Source: UBA2365 sp964594045
GTDB taxonomy: Bacteria; Bacteroidota; Bacteroidia; Chitinophagales; Saprospiraceae
DNA: 64,000 nucleotides
Assembly: GCA_964594045.1 (NCBI GenBank)
Contig: CAZQKR010000021.1
Location: 1-64,000, forward strand
Direction: 5' to 3'
This document shows positions 63,160 to 64,000 of this stretch, piece after piece. The number at the start of each line of letters is the position of its first letter. Position 1 is the first letter of the stretch. The translations under genes and the position numbers were made by a program. Below the pieces are notes generated by a model. That model had not been told where the DNA came from. It was given only the letters and a program-made list of their open reading frames with translations, and ran no database searches.

Positions 63160-64000
63160 TTGGATCAGCTAGCTAACATATTAAAATATCTGCAAGGCCG
63201 TTTAAGCTCTGAGGATTTAAATGCTTTGGATAACTGGAGAAATGCATCTTCGGAAAATCAGGAATTTTTTGATTCGATTTCAGAAATTTATATATCTGAG
63301 GAGGGGAAGGACGAGATCAGAATTTTTGATACAGAAGAAAAATGGCAGGAAATAGAACATCTGATCAGTGAAGAAAAATCCAATAGATCGTTGTTCATCA
63401 AATGGTCTTCCATTGCAGCTTCCCTTCTGATCCTGGCCGCAGCGGCTTTATGGCTGTTTTGGCCTGAACCGCTTTACAAAGAGATCACTTCAGGCACTAC
63501 ATCCCATCAGTTGACTTTACCGGACAACTCGGTTGTCACCCTTGGCCCCAAATCAAAGATGAAATATTTTACCAGGATCTCAAGAAAGATCAAGGAAAGG
63601 ATCATTTACCTGGATGGAGATGCAAGAATTGAAGTAACGAAAAATGAAAAGATCCCGTTTGTTGTCATCTCGGGTAAAACCGGAACCAGGGTGTTGGGCA
63701 CCATTTTTGAGATCAGTCAGCCGGACAGTTTGCATACCATCGTTTCCAATATTGAAGGTCTGATCAGATTTTACGAATTGGCAGATGAAGCAAATTCAGT
63801 GATCGTGAATGAAGGTGAAAGTTTCAGATATGATGGCAGTAGTTTTACCAACATCACGCCGGTTGAACCGGAGATCATTCCCCAGGCTTTTATCCCACCG
63901 GCAAAACCTGCCCGGATGCCTGTTCGTGAGCCGGTAGCCGAAGAACCTCCGGTGCTTGAACAAAAACCGGCAGAGACACCACCTCCTCCGAAAGAAGAAC
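63160..64000 (+). CDS. FecR-like anti-sigma factor with proline-rich extension, cut by the window edge
   Basis: A frame open from TTG 63160 to the edge, at least 280 residues. The N-terminus DQLANILKYLQGRLSSEDLNALDNW resembles the cytoplasmic FecR domain; a transmembrane helix (WSSIAASLLILAAAALWLFW) follows near residues 82-101; then the FecR barrel with LTLPDNSVVTLGPKSKMKY, ERIIYLDGDARIEV and VISGKTGTRVLGTIFEI. From about residue 232 it becomes rich in Pro and Glu (PPAKPARMPVREPVAEEPP), unusual for a plain FecR. The TTG is the only plausible start; an upstream ATG at 63112 in frame is followed directly by TGA. Confidence 0.82.
   Translation, partial: MDQLANILKYLQGRLSSEDLNALDNWRNASSENQEFFDSISEIYISEEGKDEIRIFDTEEKWQEIEHLISEEKSNRSLFIKWSSIAASLLILAAAALWLFWPEPLYKEITSGTTSHQLTLPDNSVVTLGPKSKMKYFTRISRKIKERIIYLDGDARIEVTKNEKIPFVVISGKTGTRVLGTIFEISQPDSLHTIVSNIEGLIRFYELADEANSVIVNEGESFRYDGSSFTNITPVEPEIIPQAFIPPAKPARMPVREPVAEEPPVLEQKPAETPPPPKEE

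Overview
The window is a chromosomal segment of a member of the Bacteroidota, most likely the Saprospiria/Lewinella-type branch (genus not resolved). The evidence is type IX secretion genes (porU, gldJ, a PorP/SprF protein), secreted proteins with T9SS C-terminal sorting domains, a 'putative porin' family barrel, a long NusB, an ECF sigma/FecR pair, almost no Shine-Dalgarno sequences, and promoters of the Bacteroidota type (TTTG, 17-21 bp, TAnnTTTG). No phage, transposase, CRISPR array, tRNA or rRNA gene was found. One RNase P RNA gene is present.

Layout. 1-700: a 110-bp tandem repeat and an inverted-repeat element. 0.7-9.3 kb: cell-wall dipeptidase, nitroreductase, acetyltransferase, then a compact module of two tandem ATP-grasp ligases and an esterase, followed by a lipoprotein, a secreted transglutaminase-like protein and a TauE-type transporter. 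9.7-14.3 kb: recN, fabI and a porin on the plus strand. 14.3-28 kb, mostly minus strand: LOG protein, a response regulator with a sigma-54 AAA+ domain but no DNA-binding domain, a glycosyltransferase fusion, recR, an OmpA-type protein, an arginase-fold protein that has lost its metal ligands (plus strand), murF, gldJ and a SprF protein. 28-38.7 kb: carboxyltransferase, O-antigen ligase-like and Stealth proteins, a glycosyltransferase, the fluoride channel/DUF190 pair, a DUF255 thioredoxin-fold protein, a crotonase and nusB. 38.7-40.2 kb: repeat arrays, a 140-bp inverted-repeat element and rnpB. 40.2-51.5 kb: porU, hypD-hypE, and two T9SS-exported proteins, one a metzincin-like protease with a probable beta-helix. 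52.2-56.7 kb: PepSY protein, MTH1187-type protein, mnmA, msrB, an outer-membrane barrel and an RRM protein. 57-62.4 kb: a bidirectional NAD-linked [NiFe]-hydrogenase operon (hoxF-hoxU-hoxY-hoxH) with the maturation protease hoxW. 62.6 kb to the end: an ECF sigma factor and a FecR-like anti-sigma factor cut by the window edge.

How the genes work together. HypD and HypE would help build the Fe(CN)2CO centre of HoxH and HoxW would trim its C-terminus, but hypA, hypB, hypC and hypF are not in the window. PorU is the T9SS sortase that would process the exported proteins at 46.6-51.5 kb; GldJ and the SprF protein are accessory parts of the same machinery. The Stealth, O-antigen ligase-like and glycosyltransferase genes suggest surface polysaccharide synthesis. 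The strongest candidates for something undescribed are the ATP-grasp/ATP-grasp/esterase module, the pseudo-arginase, the response regulator without a DNA-binding domain, the FecR protein with a proline-rich extension, and the family of hairpin-forming repeats.
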